Source: Aurifilum marmelostoma (taxonomy: Eukaryota > Ascomycota > Sordariomycetes > Diaporthales > Cryphonectriaceae). From it: a DNA stretch of 64,000 nucleotides. The DNA is taken from NCBI GenBank assembly GCA_027559495.1, contig JAMXSV010000018.1, positions 186,001 through 250,000 of the forward strand. Reading direction: 5' to 3'. The notes beneath the pieces are model-generated. The model saw only the letters and a list, made by a program, of their open reading frames with translations, did not search any database and was not told where the DNA came from. A program made the translations under genes and the position numbers. Below are positions 48,026 to 59,100 of the stretch, piece after piece; position 1 is the stretch's first letter, and the number at the start of each line of letters is the position of its first letter.

Positions 48026-50845
48026 AAGGGTTTTTCCCTAGACCTTTTTTTTTATCTTTCTGGGTTTATGTATGGACGATATGTCTGGAGGATTTCTCAT
48101 TATTTCTTTTCTCTTTTTTCCCTTTATGGAAGCGTCAGGGATTCTTTTGATTTTTGCGGGGGCATGAGAAGCGAGGGCGTTTTCTTGTGAACTCTTTTTT
48201 TGTATTTTGATCTTCGCGCCTTTTCCTATCACGCATACGCACACACTTGCGAACCCTCCACTCGGCCGGGTCGCCGCCACAATCGCGACGACATCCCAAA
48301 CGTTCGAGTGCCGGAAAGCAGACAAAGCTTAACGACACACTTGACGACCACGACGTGTACGACTGAAACACAACAACAAAGCGCAATTGAATTCTTCTTT
48401 TTTTTTCTCTTCTCGTTGGTCCTAGAAAGAACACGAGCCAGGACGATCCCGCACAGAAAGAAACCAAAAAAAGGACAACTCAGACAAACAGCGTCTTCAA
48501 TTTTTATTTGATGGGCCCCCCTCCTCCTTCTCTCGCAGACAAATGGCATATAGAACTTATTATATGCAGCGGCGGCAGCATTGAACCGGCGTTCGTTATG
48601 ACAGGCGATGAGACTCATGCCTTGAACGACCAATGATGGCAAATATTTCTCTTATTCTTACAGTGCTTCTCACTCTCTCCCGCCTGGGCAACCTTCTTTT
48701 CTGTCCTCTCTTCTCCGTGGAACAAGGTTTGTTCACGGGGACGGTGGGGGAATAGAAGGACCAGGAGGGAGCATTTCAATTCGACGACAGGACAGGACAG
48801 TTCTAGATGCCTGTACCTTATCATTTTTTTTTTTTTTTTTGGTTTCTTATGAAAAGCGCGCACTGATCTGTTTCTGCTATTGATTTTTCATTTTCTTTCC
48901 GAAAAAAACCCGGTGGGAGATAGGTATAGGAGGAGTACGAGCTAGACGGTCACACAACACAGAGTAACAATACGATCCTGAAAGACACAAAAAAAAAAGA
49001 GAGAATTGTTCAAACCTAAAACGCCTGCCTAGTTTTTCCGTTCACCAGTGCAGAGAGATAAAGAGTACCACCAGATGTGTCTTCGAGCTGGTTCAGTCTT
49101 CTCGCACATTCCTGATTACATGATCTATGTTGCTCACCGCCCATTGCGAATCTCGATTGGGGGCGACACAGCCCGATTTGGGGTTCGCCTTGCAGCAAAC
49201 CTGCACCAAGTTGCTTACGTGTTTTGGTACGGTACGGCCAACTCTTGTTCTGACTTTTTTTGTGAGAGAGAGAGAGAAGAATGGCACCCTGACATTTGCG
49301 CAAGATGCAAAGGGCGTCGCATTCGGCTGCACAAGTGAATCAGGGGTGGCATCGGGTCATCGGCTTGGCTGTGGGAAGTAGCATTAGGCGTAGCTATTTA
49401 GTACCTCAAATGTAAGGCAATGCAGGAAGGGTAAGAGGGAGAGAGGGGGGGAGGAGAGGAGGCCCGTTGTCAGCAAACATGCTGCTACACAAGGGCTGGC
49501 CACAGTCAATACGTCCTGAACATAGCCAGCTGCAGCACGCACCTGCAACAATCTACGACCACCGTGCAGGTCCTCGAGCTTGTTGCCAAGGTTTTGTTCT
49601 AGAGTGTGCCCCCATTGCCCAGACTCGCAGCGGGGCCCAAGAGACCAACAACACACAAGGAACACGGAGTGCCCGTGCCGGACCATTGCAAAGTTGGTTG
49701 GTATGGCGCCATGTCACTCGCTGTATGGTGCTGTGCACGGGTGCTATGGCACTCGACTCTTGTTTACAAACGACAGGCAGTGATTGCAAACTTCCAAGAC
49801 GTGTCGTGTCGTCTCGTCACGGGTTCGGCGGCCCAGTTTATGACGTCGATCGTGCCCGGGGGGGGGGCGATAAGGGGGATGTGCCTGCGATGCTGTTCTT
49901 GCATGGGAGAGTCGGGTTTCTTTTTCTTTTTGAGTGAGGAGCAGGAGGATGAAGTAAAATTGATGAAATGAGAACTACGACCTTGTTGAGGCAGTAATTT
50001 ATTCAGCAGATGAGAAGAGGGGGAAAAGATGGGCGTAGTGTGGTTGCCCGTAGTGCACGTTAAGGTTGAGACGGGGGGTTGGTCACAGCCCCTCGTGACG
50101 TGTGTTCCTGTAGTAGATAAGGAAAGAGACGGAAGAGGGAGGGGGAGGGGGGGAACAGGCGGGGGAAGACGGAGGATGGATGGCAGGCGGTAACGAGAGT
50201 CTATGTAGCTGCTTCATCAACCCTTACTCACACATCTGGACAACAAATCTCTCTCGGTCGGCTTCTTTTTGAAATTTTTTTTTCCCCTCGCTCTTTTTCG
50301 CTTCGGGACGAGAACGTGCCACAGCATTCTGGAATTCGCCATCGGCCTTGGTTATGCAGTAATACATACACATAGTGGTAGGCAGACAGTACGGTAGTGG
50401 TTGTCTTCCTTTCTCCCCCCCCCCCCCCCAGCCACGCTTGCCAGTCGAGGAGTCACTTGCACCTGAGGCCAGAAGCAGCTTGGCCCTTGATTGGTCAAAC
50501 TACCCCACCTCCTGCGCCCGGACCCGCATTTCGGACAGGGGAGCGGTGGGCAGCAGGAAGGAGTGACAAGGGGGGACCCACATTCTACGGACGTCTCTCA
50601 CATTCACCCGCCCGCAACCGATGCCTGTTTGCCTCCCTTGGCCTCCCCCTTCTTCCAACCTGCGGTGCTGCACCTATTTAACCTCGACCCAGGCCCCCAA
50701 CCTTTTCCTCTCGCCTTTCTTTCCTCCCACAACTAATCCATCCATAATCTAACCTCGTCTTGTTTGTCGTCGTTGGAACTACCATCCTACATCACCATCA
50801 AACAACCACAACACTTTCATCACTTCTCTCTTTACATCAGCCAAG
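48026..50845. other. Intergenic region upstream of polyubiquitin
   Basis: About 2.8 kb between two rightward genes with no supported coding region. It contains the Zn-cluster 3' UTR and the ubiquitin promoter. T and G runs occur near 48824 and 49858, and a C14 run near 50417. Confidence 0.55.
50671..50845 (+). promoter_or_regulatory. Probable core promoter and leader of polyubiquitin
   Basis: A TATA-like CTATTTAA at about 50674-50681 is followed by a strong CT tract (CCTTTTCCTCTCGCC) and an AC-rich leader reaching the ATG in the context CAGCCAAGATG. This layout is typical of highly expressed fungal genes. The TATA assignment is by eye. Confidence 0.5.
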
Positions 50846-51535
50846 ATGCAGATCTTCGTCAAGACCCTCACCGGCAAGACCATCACTCTTGAGGTCGAGT
50901 CTTCCGACACCATTGACAACGTGAAGGCCAAGATCCAGGATAAGGAGGGCATCCCTCCTGACCAGCAGCGCCTGATTTTCGCCGGCAAGCAGCTCGAGGA
51001 TGGCCGCACCCTCTCCGACTACAACATCCAGAAGGAGTCCACCCTCCACCTTGTCCTCCGTCTGCGTGGTGGTATGCAGATCTTTGTCAAGACCCTCACC
51101 GGCAAGACCATCACCCTCGAGGTCGAGTCCTCCGACACCATCGACAACGTGAAGGCCAAGATCCAGGACAAGGAGGGTATCCCCCCAGACCAGCAGCGCC
51201 TCATCTTTGCTGGAAAGCAGCTCGAGGACGGCCGCACCCTGTCGGACTACAACATCCAGAAGGAGTCTACTCTCCACCTCGTCCTCCGCCTCCGCGGTGG
51301 CATGCAGATCTTCGTCAAGACTCTGACGGGCAAGACCATCACCCTCGAGGTGGAATCTTCGGATACGATTGACAACGTGAAGGCCAAGATTCAAGACAAG
51401 GAGGGTATCCCACCAGACCAGCAGCGCCTCATCTTCGCGGGCAAGCAGCTGGAGGACGGCCGGACACTGTCTGACTACAACATTCAGAAGGAGTCGACGC
51501 TGCACTTGGTGCTGCGTCTGCGTGGTGGACAGTAA
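50846..51535 (+). CDS. ubi4: Polyubiquitin, three head-to-tail repeats plus terminal Gln
   Basis: An intronless frame of 229 residues: three identical 76-residue ubiquitin units (each MQIFVKTLTGKTITLE..LRLRGG) and a C-terminal extra Gln, the usual cap removed during processing by deubiquitinases. The seven lysines and the terminal Gly-Gly are present in each unit. The units differ at synonymous sites although their proteins are the same, showing purifying selection and no very recent homogenisation. Polyubiquitin supplies free ubiquitin, especially under stress. The next gene downstream on the same strand is the ubiquitin ligase etp1. Confidence 0.99.
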   Translation: MQIFVKTLTGKTITLEVESSDTIDNVKAKIQDKEGIPPDQQRLIFAGKQLEDGRTLSDYNIQKESTLHLVLRLRGGMQIFVKTLTGKTITLEVESSDTIDNVKAKIQDKEGIPPDQQRLIFAGKQLEDGRTLSDYNIQKESTLHLVLRLRGGMQIFVKTLTGKTITLEVESSDTIDNVKAKIQDKEGIPPDQQRLIFAGKQLEDGRTLSDYNIQKESTLHLVLRLRGGQ

Positions 51536-52557
51536 GCCCATCCCTCGCGGGATCGGTTGGTGGAAGGACAATCATGCATGATTAAGGGGTTTAATACGGG
51601 AAAGTTGACGACACAACTACTATCATCAGTGGGAGGAGAGCCTTAGTAGCATACCCAATCTGAGAGAACAACGGACTTGGCCTTTTTCCAAGTCTATTCA
51701 AACATACACACTGTTCCGCTTGTGCTGCCTCCGTGACATGTGGCCCCCCTCCCACGAGTTACTAATCGAACCGGTTTGCCTGTGAAGTGCGTAGTGGCGG
51801 TGGCGGTGGCGAGATGGTTTGTTTGTACAGGTTTTTGTGGCGGCGGCGTCGCAGATGATGGAGAAAATGGTCTCCGAAAAGAATTGAACATTGCCCGGAA
51901 TATTGTCGCAGAGACGACAAGATTTTTTTCCCCCGAAAGCAGACGCACTCTTCGAAGTTATACGTAGTCACCGTCTTCATCCTGATGGTGTTTTTGCCTG
52001 AGGTTGTGATCAACACGTCACTGAGGGGCCTCCCGAGCTGCAGCGGGTCTAGAGGGGCTCTGGGGGGGCCCTGCGCCCTAGTAGCGGGACCCAACGCGTT
52101 CCTCGCCCGTCCTTGGTGAAGAATTTCCCGACCGATCGACAACAAAACCTCTGCGCCCACCACTGCACGCAGGTTTGCTTCCCGACAACGCCTGATGTTA
52201 CCATTATGATTCACTTTCTCCTGCACTCTTTGGACAGCAGTGAAGAAGAGCAGCATTTCTTGCCACCCTGAGGAAGGGGAAGCTGGTAACTCTCGCGCAA
52301 GCTTGTGGCCGCACACCAAAGCCAACCACGGACCTTGGACAAAGGACCGCTGTGTCTCTCTGTCTCTCCCTCCCTGCAAGACCTTGACGACACCCCTATA
52401 CCTTTTACTTGTGTCTCTTGCTCTCTGAACGACTCAGGTACTTCCGGAGGACGGCGGGCGTCCTGCGTGGCCACGTCGCCTGACCTGAGACCCTCTCGAG
52501 AGCTCACCACAGGTGGGGGGAAGAGCCCACCTCTTCCCTCTGCATTTCTCGCAAAGT
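51536..52557. other. Intergenic region between polyubiquitin and etp1
   Basis: About 1 kb holding the ubiquitin 3' UTR and the etp1 promoter and leader. A CT-rich segment near 52350-52385 could be in the leader. No gene is seen. Confidence 0.6.
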
Positions 52558-54837
52558 ATGCCTTCATACTCTTACCATCTGAAAATAGAGCTCTACCCAC
52601 AACCACTATCGACTGTGCCTGTGGTCGGCGAGGATAGCTACGAGACGACGTCGACCAGCGTCTGGCTGCCCACCCCAGAGAGTACCATCTTCGACATCCT
52701 CCCATCTCATCCGCGACGAGACGACAACGACGAGCACGGCCTAACCACCTCCAACCCCTCTACGAGACGAGACAAACAGAAGGGCATATCACACCTCGAA
52801 GAATACCTGCCTGCCGAGAATCGCGGGTTTCTACACCGCACTCAGCCGGCTAGGGTGATCGACTGCGGGGCCTCGAGGTCGTCACCTGCAGACGAGGGCG
52901 GAGAAGGCAACACCAACATCGAGTTTGAGCCCCGAGGCAAGAGGAGGGAGAGGACCAAGAGCTTTCCGGCCCCGGGCTTCCGTGCCGGGATAGGACCTCG
53001 GACGGCAGCCAGGGACTGGCGCTTCGGGCCTATACGGATCGAGAGCTTCGACGTCCCCGACGGCGATATGGCAGACAGCCACCACCAGCCCAGCCCGGCC
53101 GCCTCGCTGGGTCCCAACCTGGGCGGGCCGGGCACGGAGACCAAGGCTCAGTTCAGGCCACTAGATGACTGCAAGAACACAGAGGCAGGATGGGGCATCG
53201 TGCACCTCTACCGCGAGGCGCGCGGTCTGGAGCCCGGGGCGGATGCTGCGGGCGAGGGCCTCAACGGCGAGGACGGCACGATCCTGTGCATACCTGCCGT
53301 GCCGAGCTACCTCTCGCCGGTGGGCTTCCTGAACTTTGTGGGACAGAGGTGGCTGAGCGATGTGGCACACTACAGGATGCTGATGACGAGCACGCTGGGC
53401 ACCTACATGGTGCTGATGAGACTCCGTGACCGCAAGGCGGCCGAGGCGTGGAGGCACGAGTTCGACGGCAAGGCCTTTGGTCCCGTGCGGGACGAGGCTG
53501 TCTGTCATGTCACATTCATCAGGTCCATAACGATCGAGACGCCCTCACACCGGCCCACGGCGGGCTCGTCGGCGAGGAGGGCCTCGGCCGTCGGTCAGAT
53601 CAACTCGCTGAGGCCCTTCCCGCCGCCGACGCCCGACCTCGTCGAGCTGCCCACGTGCACGGTCTGCCTGGAGCGCATGGACGAGACGTCTGGCCTCATC
53701 ACCATCCCGTGCCAGCACGTCTTCCACTGCACGTGCCTGCAGTCGTGGAGGGGTTCTGGCTGCCCCGTGTGCCGGGCGACGAACCCGGCCCCGACCGCCT
53801 CTGGGCACGCAGACGACCCCTACTCTCACCCGTTTGGCCAGGGCATCTCCAACATCTGTGGGCGGTGCGACACGACGGACGACCTCTGGGTCTGCCTCAT
53901 CTGCGGCAACGTGGGCTGCGGGCGCTACAAGGGGGCACACGCCAAGGAGCACTGGAAGGAGACGGCACACTGCTTCAGCCTGGAGCTGGAGACGCAGCAC
54001 GTCTGGGACTACGCGGGCGACATGTGGGTGCACCGGCTGATCCGCGAGAAGGGCGAGGGCAAGGTGGTCGAGTTCCCGAGCACGCACATGGCGACGGCGG
54101 CGGCGGCGGCGGCGGGGCGCAACAACAACGGCGGAGGAGAGGCGGGCAACGACGGTCAGCAAGCCGGGCAGGACGCCGACGTGGTGCCCCGCGCAAAGCT
54201 GGACAACATCGGCATGGAGTACACACACCTCCTCACGAGCCAGCTGGAGAGCCAGCGGGTGTACTTTGAGGAGATCTTCAGCAAGGCGGCGGACAAGGCG
54301 GCCAAGGCGGCGGCGGCAGCAGAGGCGGCGTCCTCGCAGGCGGCGGAGGCGATGGGCAAGCTGCGGGTGCTGGAGGCGGAGCACCGGTCGCTCCGGGATG
54401 AGACTATCCCGCAGCTGGAGCGCGACGCCGAGCGGGAGCGACGGCGGGCGGACAAGTCGACAGAGCTGGCGCGGAGGCTGGGGCAGTCGCTGCAGGAGGA
54501 GAAGCAGCTCAACAAGGGCCTCATGGAGAAGGTGGCGCACGTCAACAAGGAGGTGGACAGGCTCCGGGCGCAGGCGGAGGCGCTGCAGGCGGAGGTGGCG
54601 GAGCAGAAGGACATCAACCACGACCTGACCATGTTCATCTCGGGGCAGGAGAAGCTCAAGGAGATGGAGGAGGAGGGCAAGGTGACGCAGGAGGAGCTGG
54701 ACGGCGGCGAGACCAGCGTGCCGGAGAAGAGGGGCAAGGGGGGGGGAAGGGGAAGGGAAGGGCAAAGAAGTGAGCAGAGGAGGTGGTCTTCTCAGGGTGA
54801 TGAGCCTGTAGCAAGCACATCCAGCATGTTCAGTTGA
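52558..54837 (+). CDS. etp1: Etp1/BRAP2-type RING and UBP-zinc-finger ubiquitin ligase
   Basis: An intronless frame of 759 residues from the ATG at 52558 (MPSYSYHLKIELYP, the family's usual start). Domains in order: a BRAP2-type RNA-recognition-like domain at about 242-325 (TILCIPAVPSYLSPVGFLNFVG); a RING-H2 finger at 367-405 with C-x2-C, C-x-H-x2-H-x2-C and C-x2-C (CTVCLERMDE, CQHVFHCTCLQSW, CPVC); a UBP-type zinc finger at about 434-496 that binds the free ubiquitin C-terminus (CGRCDTTDDLWVCLICGNVGCGRY); and a long Ala/Glu-rich coiled coil at about 545-720. Yeast Etp1 acts in ethanol and nutrient-stress responses; mammalian BRAP modulates Ras signalling. The last ~30 residues may be misread, because a G9 run at 54738-54746 precedes an alternative Lys/Gly-rich ending. 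Confidence 0.95.
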   Translation: MPSYSYHLKIELYPQPLSTVPVVGEDSYETTSTSVWLPTPESTIFDILPSHPRRDDNDEHGLTTSNPSTRRDKQKGISHLEEYLPAENRGFLHRTQPARVIDCGASRSSPADEGGEGNTNIEFEPRGKRRERTKSFPAPGFRAGIGPRTAARDWRFGPIRIESFDVPDGDMADSHHQPSPAASLGPNLGGPGTETKAQFRPLDDCKNTEAGWGIVHLYREARGLEPGADAAGEGLNGEDGTILCIPAVPSYLSPVGFLNFVGQRWLSDVAHYRMLMTSTLGTYMVLMRLRDRKAAEAWRHEFDGKAFGPVRDEAVCHVTFIRSITIETPSHRPTAGSSARRASAVGQINSLRPFPPPTPDLVELPTCTVCLERMDETSGLITIPCQHVFHCTCLQSWRGSGCPVCRATNPAPTASGHADDPYSHPFGQGISNICGRCDTTDDLWVCLICGNVGCGRYKGAHAKEHWKETAHCFSLELETQHVWDYAGDMWVHRLIREKGEGKVVEFPSTHMATAAAAAAGRNNNGGGEAGNDGQQAGQDADVVPRAKLDNIGMEYTHLLTSQLESQRVYFEEIFSKAADKAAKAAAAAEAASSQAAEAMGKLRVLEAEHRSLRDETIPQLERDAERERRRADKSTELARRLGQSLQEEKQLNKGLMEKVAHVNKEVDRLRAQAEALQAEVAEQKDINHDLTMFISGQEKLKEMEEEGKVTQEELDGGETSVPEKRGKGGGRGREGQRSEQRRWSSQGDEPVASTSSMFS

Positions 54838-55358
54838 AGTATTGTTGAATCACATCTGAATAATTTCATATCCACACCCACATGGTCCAAGTTGCAGTCA
54901 TCCACTTTCTTTTGTCTATCTGATTATTCCTACATTTCCATATGCCTATCTCTCTCTGTCTGCATCTCTGAATCTCTTCATCCATTCCAGCACACAAAGA
55001 AATGATCATCAAAAGGTCCAAGCAAGCCTGGGTGTGCCCTTGCCCAGAGCAGAGCAGGGTGTCTTTCACAAGGCCAGCCAATGATCAGAAAGGTGGTATT
55101 CTCAACCGATTTTTCCTTTTGGAGTGGTGTAGGGCCCGAAATTTGTTGGGAGCTGAGATGGATCTGGAGAGAGAGATAGTGTGTGTGTGTGTTGTAGATG
55201 TACATGTGTGGTGAGGAGGGGTTGGGTTGGGTTGGGGAAGAGGAGGAGGTGGTGGTGGTGTTGGTGTTGGTGTTGGTGGTGGTGGTGGTGTGTAGTAGTA
55301 CATGCTCTAGTCCTGATACTATTCATGCACGCTATGGGTCATACTCTAGAGCCCCCCT

Positions 55359-55392
<34 letters not shown>

Positions 55393-56401
55393 CAGGGCAT
55401 CCTCCACTATAGTTCATGTCATGGTATACATACATAGTAGGATCGTATCCATACCTACCAGGCTTTTTTTTTCTCTTTTTTACCCCGCAATAGAGCCCTG
55501 TCATTGTCGTCATGGTTTGACTATATTATATACTCTTTTCTTGCTATTTCTTGCATTTAATCTGCACAGGAAAGTATTTCAAAAACAGGAAATTGAATCC
55601 CCCATTGGAACAAGATGGTGATGCCTGGTGAGTGAGCGAGCGAGTACTCTACAAAGGTGGTGTTATCTGCGTGTTGCTTGCGGCAGAGCGGGGCTTGATT
55701 GGGCGGGTGGGTGGGTGGACTATGTACTGGCCTAGATTTTGGTGGCATGTGCAATCAATGCATGTGCATGTGCTTGTGGCCGTGTTGTTTTGTTTGTACC
55801 TGGCCACTGTAATTTGGTAGTATATGTACTTTGTTGTTGTGGCATGTGCCTAGTGTGACCCTGGTCACGTCACTGCCTGTAGCACCTGGGGGGGGGGGGG
55901 CCATTGGGGGTTCCCCCTGGGGAGGGGATCACTTAGGGGGCCTGGCCCTGGAGATGTTCTACAGCGGGCGGGTTTCCACTGGGGACTGCAAGGGTCACCT
56001 TGGGAATTTTCGATGAGCTGCCTTATCCTCGTCCTCCTCCTTCTTTTTCCATCTTCTCCTCTCCAACAACAAGTAGCTGTACTTTTTGTCTGTATATGTG
56101 TGTGTAGAGACACATTTACGAGAAAAGGCCTCAGTGTTCCCATCGCCTCTGCTTACAATGTCAAGCTAAAAACCCAGGACACATCCTCTCTCTCTCTCTC
56201 TCTCTCTCTTCCCATCTCTACATTTTCTTTCTCCACCCGTCCGACCCGCCCTCTCTGCCCATTTCATCCCCGAATCTCCCGAGTTCCAGTCGAAATCCCA
56301 GATGAGATAACAGACCGCCCAACCCAGCTAGAAAGCCTGATCCACCACGAACACAAACCAGGTTCGAGAGGAGGAAGGGAGCAAGAAGGAAAGCCTGCAC
56401 C
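54838..56401. other. Intergenic region between etp1 and the acyltransferase gene
   Basis: About 1.6 kb with no supported gene. It contains GT/GGT-rich DNA near 55180-55290, a noncoding (CAG)n run at 55360-55390, a G12 run near 55888, and a CT repeat near 56185-56210 in the probable leader of the downstream gene. Confidence 0.6.
55360..55390. repeat. (CAG)10 trinucleotide repeat, noncoding
   Basis: Ten uninterrupted CAG units outside any supported frame, between etp1 and the acyltransferase gene. Confidence 0.92.
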
Positions 56402-58997
56402 ATGGCCTCGGGCAAGGGCGACGACGAGGCGCCTCCCCAGAGCGCGGGCTCCCCCAAGTCGCACACGGAGCTCTACCCCATGAGCAACTGGAAGTATGAC
56501 ACGTTCCTGTGGTTCATGTCCATCTTTGTCGACCTCTTCTTCCGTGAGGTGCACCCGCGGGGCTCCTGGAAGGTCCCGAGGCAGGGGCCTGTCCTGTTTG
56601 TCGCCGCACCGCACGCCAACCAGGTATGCTTCTTTCTTTTCTTTTTTTTGGGGGGGGGGGGGGAGGGTCTTTTCTGCCGGGCATAGATAGGATGATGCGA
56701 GGACGAGGACGACGATGAACCGACAAAGATTTCCATGCTAATACTGTTATCCACAGTTTGTCGATGCCCTGATTCTCCAGAGAACCCTCAAGAACGAGGC
56801 GAAGCGGCGCGTGTCCCTCCTGGTGGCCCAAAAGTCGGTCCACGGCTTCATCGGCTGGGCCTCACGCCAGACGGGCGCAGTCCCCGTCGGCCGGGCCCAG
56901 GACGCCGCCAAGCCCAAGGACGGCACCGTCTACCTGCCCGAACCCCTCAGGGACCCCACCCTGATCCGGGGCGTCGGCACACACTTTGACAAGGAGGCCG
57001 AGATTGGTGGCATGATCTTCCTGCCCTCGGCCAAGGGCCAGGCCAGCACCAGCGTCGACGTGGCGGAGATACTGGGCCCCGAGGCCATCAGGGTCAAGCG
57101 GCCCTTCAAGACGAGGCTGGCGCTGTCCCAGCTGACGGGCCGCGACGACATTGACGAGTCGGGGGCCTTTACAGACCAGGGCCTCCGGGGCCCCAGGGAG
57201 GGCTACCGGGGCACAAAGTACAAGCTGGCGCCCCACATCGACCAGACCAAGGTGTACGAGGCCGTCTTCGACCGGCTGAGGTCCGGCGGCTGCGTGGGCA
57301 TCTTCCCCGAGGGCGGCAGCCACGACCGCACGGGCCTGCTGCCCATCAAGGCGGGCGTGGCCATCATGGCCCTGGGCGCGCTGGCCGAGTCGCCCGACGT
57401 CGACCTGAAGGTGGTGCCGGTGGGCATGAACTACTTCCACGCGCACAAGTTCCGGTCGAGGGCCGTGGTCGAGTTCGGCCAGCCCATCGAGATCCCCACG
57501 GAGCTCGTGGGCATGTACAAGCACGGGCAGAGGCGCGAGGCCATCGGGCAGCTCCTGGACTCGGTGTACCAGGGGCTGGCGGCGGTGACGGTGCAGACGC
57601 CGGACTACGACACGCTCATGCTCATCCAGGCGGCCAGGCGGCTGTACAAGCCGACGGGCAAGAAGCTGCCGCTTCCGTACGTGGTGGAGCTGAACCGGCG
57701 GCTGGCCATGGGCTACGAGCGGTACAAGGACGACCCGCGCATCGTGCAGCTGTCGCTGGCGGTCAAGGAGTACAACAAGCAGCTCAAGTACCTCAACATC
57801 CGCGACCACCAGGTGCAGTACGCCCGGATGCCGATCCACACGGTGGTGCTCACGGCCGTCTACCGGGTGGTCAAGCTGCTGGTGCTGCTGCTGGGCACGC
57901 TGCCGGGCCTGGTGCTCTTCACGCCCGTCTTCGTGCTGACAAAGTACATCAGCATCCGCAAGGCCCGGGAGGCGCTGGCGGGCTCGTCGGTCAAGATCCA
58001 GGGCAGGGACGTCATGGCCACGTGGAAGATCATGACGGCCCTCTTCTTCGCCCCGGTCCTGTACAACGCCTACATCTGCATCTTTGTGTGGCGCGTGTAC
58101 GCCGACCGGCTCTGGGGCTACTGGGACTACGTGCCCCGGTGGCTGCCGCTGTGGGTGGCGTTCCCCACGGGGTGGGTGCTGTTCCCGCTCATCACGTTCG
58201 CGGCGCTGCGGCTGGGCGAGGTGGGCATGGACATCTTCAAGTCGCTGCGGCCCCTGGTCATGTGCATCAACCCGGCCTCGAGCTTCAACATCCAGCAGCT
58301 GCGCGAGAGGCGGGCGGACCTGAGCGAGCGGGTGACGCAGCTGATCAACGAGCTGGGGCCCGAGATGTTCCCCGACTTTGACAAGACGCGGATCGTGGCG
58401 GAACCTGCGGCGGCGGCGAGGAGGAGCAGCAGGGACGAGGAGGAAGGGCGGCCCAAGACCCCAGGAGGAGGAGGAGGAGGAGGAGGAGGAGGAGGTTGGG
58501 GTGGTGGCGGCGGCGGCGGTGGTGGTGGTGGTGCTGCTGCTGCCGCCGCGTGGGGGAGAAGGGACAGCGGCATGTCCATCTCTGCCGGCGAGGGGGCGGA
58601 CAGCCCGACGACGAGGCCGCTGGTGCGTCGCGACACCAACTCGTCGAGCCGGGGCCTGCCGCGGAACGAGTCGTACAGCAACATCGGCAAGGTGGGCATG
58701 TTCTCGACACGGCCGCCGTCGCGGTCTCGGTCGCGCAGCAGCAGCAGCGGCGGGGCGTTTGGGTCGGCAGGGTTCCCCGTCAGCGGGTTCACGACGCTGG
58801 ACTCCAAGGAGGGGCTGGACGAGGTGAGCCGCAGGATCCGGGAGGAGATGAAGGGGCGGGGGGAGCTGCGGCGGCGCAAGAGCGAGGGCAAGAAGGCGTT
58901 TGAGCTGCAGCAGGGCGACGAGGAGGACAGCGACGAGGAGGAGGACAGGGATGGGAATGCGGATGGGGACGGTGGTGGGAGGAGAAAGGCGGCCTAA
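56402..58997 (+). CDS. sct1: Glycerol-3-phosphate O-acyltransferase (Sct1/Gpt2 type)
   Basis: Catalyses the first acylation of glycerol-3-phosphate (or DHAP) in phospholipid and triacylglycerol synthesis at the ER. Exons are 56402..56623 and 56757..58997, giving 820 residues. The 133-nt intron (GTATGC..CACAG) contains a long G run and joins HANQ to FVD, restoring the acyltransferase block I motif at residues 71-77. Block III is GIFPEGGSHDRTGLLPIK at about 255-272, and VVPVGMNYFHAHKFRSR follows. Hydrophobic segments near residues 440-470 and 500-565 (LTAVYRVVKLLVLLLGTLPG, ALFFAPVLYNAYICIFVW, WVLFPLITFAALRLG) are membrane spans. The last ~200 residues are low complexity, with poly-Gly, Ala and Ser blocks and an acidic end. 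SCT1 and GPT2 paralogues cannot be told apart here. Confidence 0.94.
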
Positions 58998-59004
58998 GGC
59001 GGAG

Positions 59005-59005
<1 letters not shown>

Positions 59006-59098
<93 letters not shown>
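59006..59098. repeat. (GA)n repeat just after the acyltransferase stop codon
   Basis: About 93 nt of nearly uninterrupted GA (one AAAG interruption), starting about 9 nt after the TAA. It would lie in the mRNA 3' UTR as a purine tract. Confidence 0.95.
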
Positions 59099-59100
<2 letters not shown>

